Source: an uncultured Dialister sp. (lineage in GTDB: Bacteria; Bacillota; Negativicutes; Veillonellales; Dialisteraceae). From it: 24,816 bases of DNA. Under the pieces are notes generated by a model. That model had not been told where the DNA came from, ran no database searches, and saw nothing but the letters and a program-made list of their open reading frames with translations. The DNA is taken from the NCBI GenBank assembly GCA_900759415.1, contig CAAEVC010000044.1, positions 1 through 24,816 of the forward strand. The letters are read 5' to 3'. The position numbers and the translations under genes are program-made. How positions within the stretch are numbered: position 1 is the stretch's first letter; every line of letters starts with the position of its first letter. This document shows, piece after piece, positions 23,626-24,816 of this stretch.

Positions 23626-23654
23626 TTGACAGGTATCCTCTGAATCGGTATGAT
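23626..23654 (+). promoter_or_regulatory. Sigma-A promoter of the flavodoxin-like gene
   Basis: TTGACA (23626-23631), 17 bp, TATGAT (23649-23654), about 35 nt upstream of the ATG. It is just outside the right edge of R4, so the gene is expressed independently of dinB. Confidence 0.8.
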
Positions 23655-23683
23655 TAATATGGTTTTTACATATATTCAGAGGA
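23636..23683. promoter_or_regulatory. 10-bp inverted repeat spanning the flavodoxin promoter and ribosome binding site
   Basis: TCCTCTGAAT (23636-23645) and ATTCAGAGGA (23674-23683) are perfect complements 38 bp apart. One arm lies between -35 and -10, the other overlaps the AGAGGAGG ribosome binding site. The first arm is not transcribed from the proposed start, so a DNA operator is likelier than an RNA hairpin; it could also be chance driven by the Shine-Dalgarno sequence. Confidence 0.35.
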
Positions 23684-23689
23684 GGAATT

Positions 23690-24199
23690 ATGAAAACATT
23701 AGTCTTATGGTCATCCCGAACAGGGAATACAAGAAAAGTGGGAGAGGCGATTTATGAAGCTCTTCCTGGTGAAAAGGATATTATGGAAGAAGGAAGGGAA
23801 GGGGACCTTTCTTCTTATGATCTTATATTTGTAGGATTCTGGGGATACAGAGGGGGCGCGGATATGGTGGCCCGCCGGACCCTTGGGAATATCCACGGGA
23901 AGAAAGTAGCCATTTATGCCACTGCGGGCACCTATCCCTGGTCTGATGCAGCAAAGAGATATCTGGAAAGCGCAGCCGCTCTCCTTCCGGAAGATTCAGA
24001 ATGTGTAGGAAAGTTCATCAGCCACGGCCGGGTGAATTCCTTCCACACAGGAAGAAGGAGTGCCCATAAGGAACAGATCCATCCTATGACTCCGGAACGT
24101 CTGGAACGTCTCGAGGAAGCAGAAAAGCATCCAAACGAAGAAGATTTCAGACATGCAGCAGAATGGGCTCTTTCTATTGTGAAAGAAATGGAACAGTAA
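23690..24199 (+). CDS. Flavodoxin-family protein (possibly BilS-like)
   Basis: This 169-residue FMN-binding electron carrier begins MKTLVLWSSRTGNTRKVGEAI; SSRTGNT is the FMN phosphate loop. IFVGFWGYRGGAD and KKVAIYATAGTYPWSDAA supply the isoalloxazine-side loops. The C-terminal part HPMTPERLERLEEAEKHPNEEDF is the signature of a flavodoxin subgroup common in gut anaerobes that, as I recall, includes BilS, the partner of bilirubin reductase. No bilR-like gene is in view, so this is only a possibility. AGAGGAGG lies 4 nt before the ATG, and the gene has its own consensus-like promoter. Repeat R5 follows immediately. Confidence 0.9.
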   Translation: MKTLVLWSSRTGNTRKVGEAIYEALPGEKDIMEEGREGDLSSYDLIFVGFWGYRGGADMVARRTLGNIHGKKVAIYATAGTYPWSDAAKRYLESAAALLPEDSECVGKFISHGRVNSFHTGRRSAHKEQIHPMTPERLERLEEAEKHPNEEDFRHAAEWALSIVKEMEQ

Positions 24200-24204
24200 G
24201 GAAT

Positions 24205-24697
24205 AGAGTTGAGCTCAGAGCGTTGAGAGAAGTTATCGGTTCTGCCGATGAGTATAAAGCTTTTTCGGATAACGGCGCGAACGACTTAAATAAGTCTCAT
24301 GCCAGAAAAAGCTCTGAGCTTTTCCAGGCATTTCCCCCTCAGGAAACGTCCTCCGGCCGTTTCCAGCTCCTCACCACCTGAGTCATACTCTCCACTAACC
24401 GTTTATCCTCGAACGAGATTTATGGAGGAGCGTGTCACTGGATTCTCGCTCACTACGTTCACTACGAAATCCAGTTCCCTTGCCACCCCGACTGAAAGTT
24501 GCTACGCAACTTCCAGAGTTCGGCGATTCACTGGTCTCTTAGTCGACTTCGTCTCCCTGCGAAACCAGTTCACTGCACTCCTGGGGGCGCCGAGATTGAA
24601 CATGTTAGAATACGCATGGTACGGATAGCGGAATTGCGGGGGCCGGATAGCAGCTTTCGGTCAACGGCGCGATACCATTTGTGCATACAAAGTGCTG
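24205..24697. repeat. Mosaic intergenic repeat R5 (downstream of the flavodoxin gene)
   Basis: Heptads AGAGTTG AGCTCAG AGCGTTG AGAGAAG open the element. Then come ATCGGTTCTGCCGATGAGTA, a hairpin around AAAAGCTCTGAGCTTTT, the TCATACTCTCCACTAACC ... AACGAGATTTATGG module, an ACTGGATT/AATCCAGT hairpin (24437-24475) and a GTTGC-TAC-GCAAC hairpin. The block from 24512 nearly duplicates R3, including CGAGATTGAACATGTTAGAA. The open frame 24299-24628 is repeat sequence with no ribosome binding site or frame conservation. No inverted heptad edge is seen before the terminator at 24762. Confidence 0.78.
24530..24569. other. Conserved-loop hairpin, copy in R5
   Basis: ACTGG (24530-24534) / CCAGT (24565-24569) around a 30-nt loop nearly identical to the R3 copy. 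Confidence 0.6.
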
Positions 24698-24761
24698 TTT
24701 TCTTTTTGTCAAGGGAATTTCATGTCAAGCATTTTTGAAAATGTCCCGAGAATTGTCATTT

Positions 24762-24789
24762 AATAGCCCCGCAATAGTGGGGCTATTTT
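24762..24789 (+). terminator. Terminator-like hairpin near the right edge
   Basis: AATAGCCCC (24762-24770) / GGGGCTATT (24779-24787), extended by GC/GT around AATA and followed by a short T-run. It may terminate flavodoxin transcription reading through R5, or a gene beyond the window on the other strand. Confidence 0.6.
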
Positions 24790-24816
24790 GAGTGGTTAGG
24801 CCAGTATGTTACTAAA

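Noticed and set aside
24299..24628. 109-codon open frame in R5 (and similar ones at 12133-12432 and 18340-18639)
   Set aside because: They consist of repeat sequence, lack ribosome binding sites, and the reading frame is not kept between copies because of indels.

Overview
The window looks like a chromosomal segment of a diderm Firmicute of the class Negativicutes. A Dialister- or Megasphaera-like gut or oral anaerobe is my best guess, but this is inference from gene content. The clues are: a Firmicutes-style str operon with an L7Ae-like gene ahead of rpsL; a giant fused 2-hydroxyacyl-CoA dehydratase activator typical of amino-acid-fermenting anaerobes; a relic of a filamentous-haemagglutinin/CdiA exoprotein, which implies an outer membrane; and strong AGGAGG-type ribosome binding sites throughout.

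Layout. 1-467 is the decayed 3' part of a haemagglutinin-repeat exoprotein (one frameshift, one in-frame stop). 642-2515 holds a flavin-binding split-barrel protein and nicotinate phosphoribosyltransferase (pncB), probably one operon. 2813-5076 is a divergent LysR regulator/MFS exporter pair bounded on both sides by diverged copies of one ~230-bp direct repeat. 5277-6678 has a HAD phosphatase and a Tag-type 3-methyladenine glycosylase, divergently transcribed. 6979-11914 (minus) is an operon of the 1419-codon dehydratase activator followed 22 nt later by a TetR regulator, with a structured, palindromic leader. 12912-13460 (minus) is a LOG-family nucleotide phosphoribohydrolase. 13678-18341 is the str operon: consensus promoter, L7Ae-like gene, rpsL (TTG start), rpsG, fusA, tuf, terminator. 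19150-20666 is a translationally coupled pair of exported proteins of unknown function. Then come an M20 peptidase (minus), dinB, and a flavodoxin-like gene with its own promoter.

The most unusual feature lies between the genes. Nearly every intergenic space over about 200 bp (2525-2769, 5055-5280, 6692-6948, 12062-12672, 18350-19022, 20731-20785, 23251-23582, 24205-24697) carries a member of one mosaic, non-coding repeat family. The edges consist of 7-nt iterations of the AGAGTTG type, direct on one side and inverted on the other. The interiors are shuffled from shared modules, some almost identical between copies and some inverted. One module is a hairpin whose stem changes in compensating pairs (ACTGG/CCAGT, ACTAT/ATGGT, ACTCG/CGAGT) while its loop stays recognisable. 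This suggests a non-autonomous mobile or structured nucleic-acid element family. It has no coding capacity that I can support, and its mobilising enzyme is not in the window.

Functionally the genes are a mix: translation (str operon), NAD salvage (pncB), DNA repair and damage tolerance (tag, dinB), anaerobic CoA/redox chemistry (activator), peptide degradation (M20), and small-molecule export and regulation (lysR/MFS, tetR).
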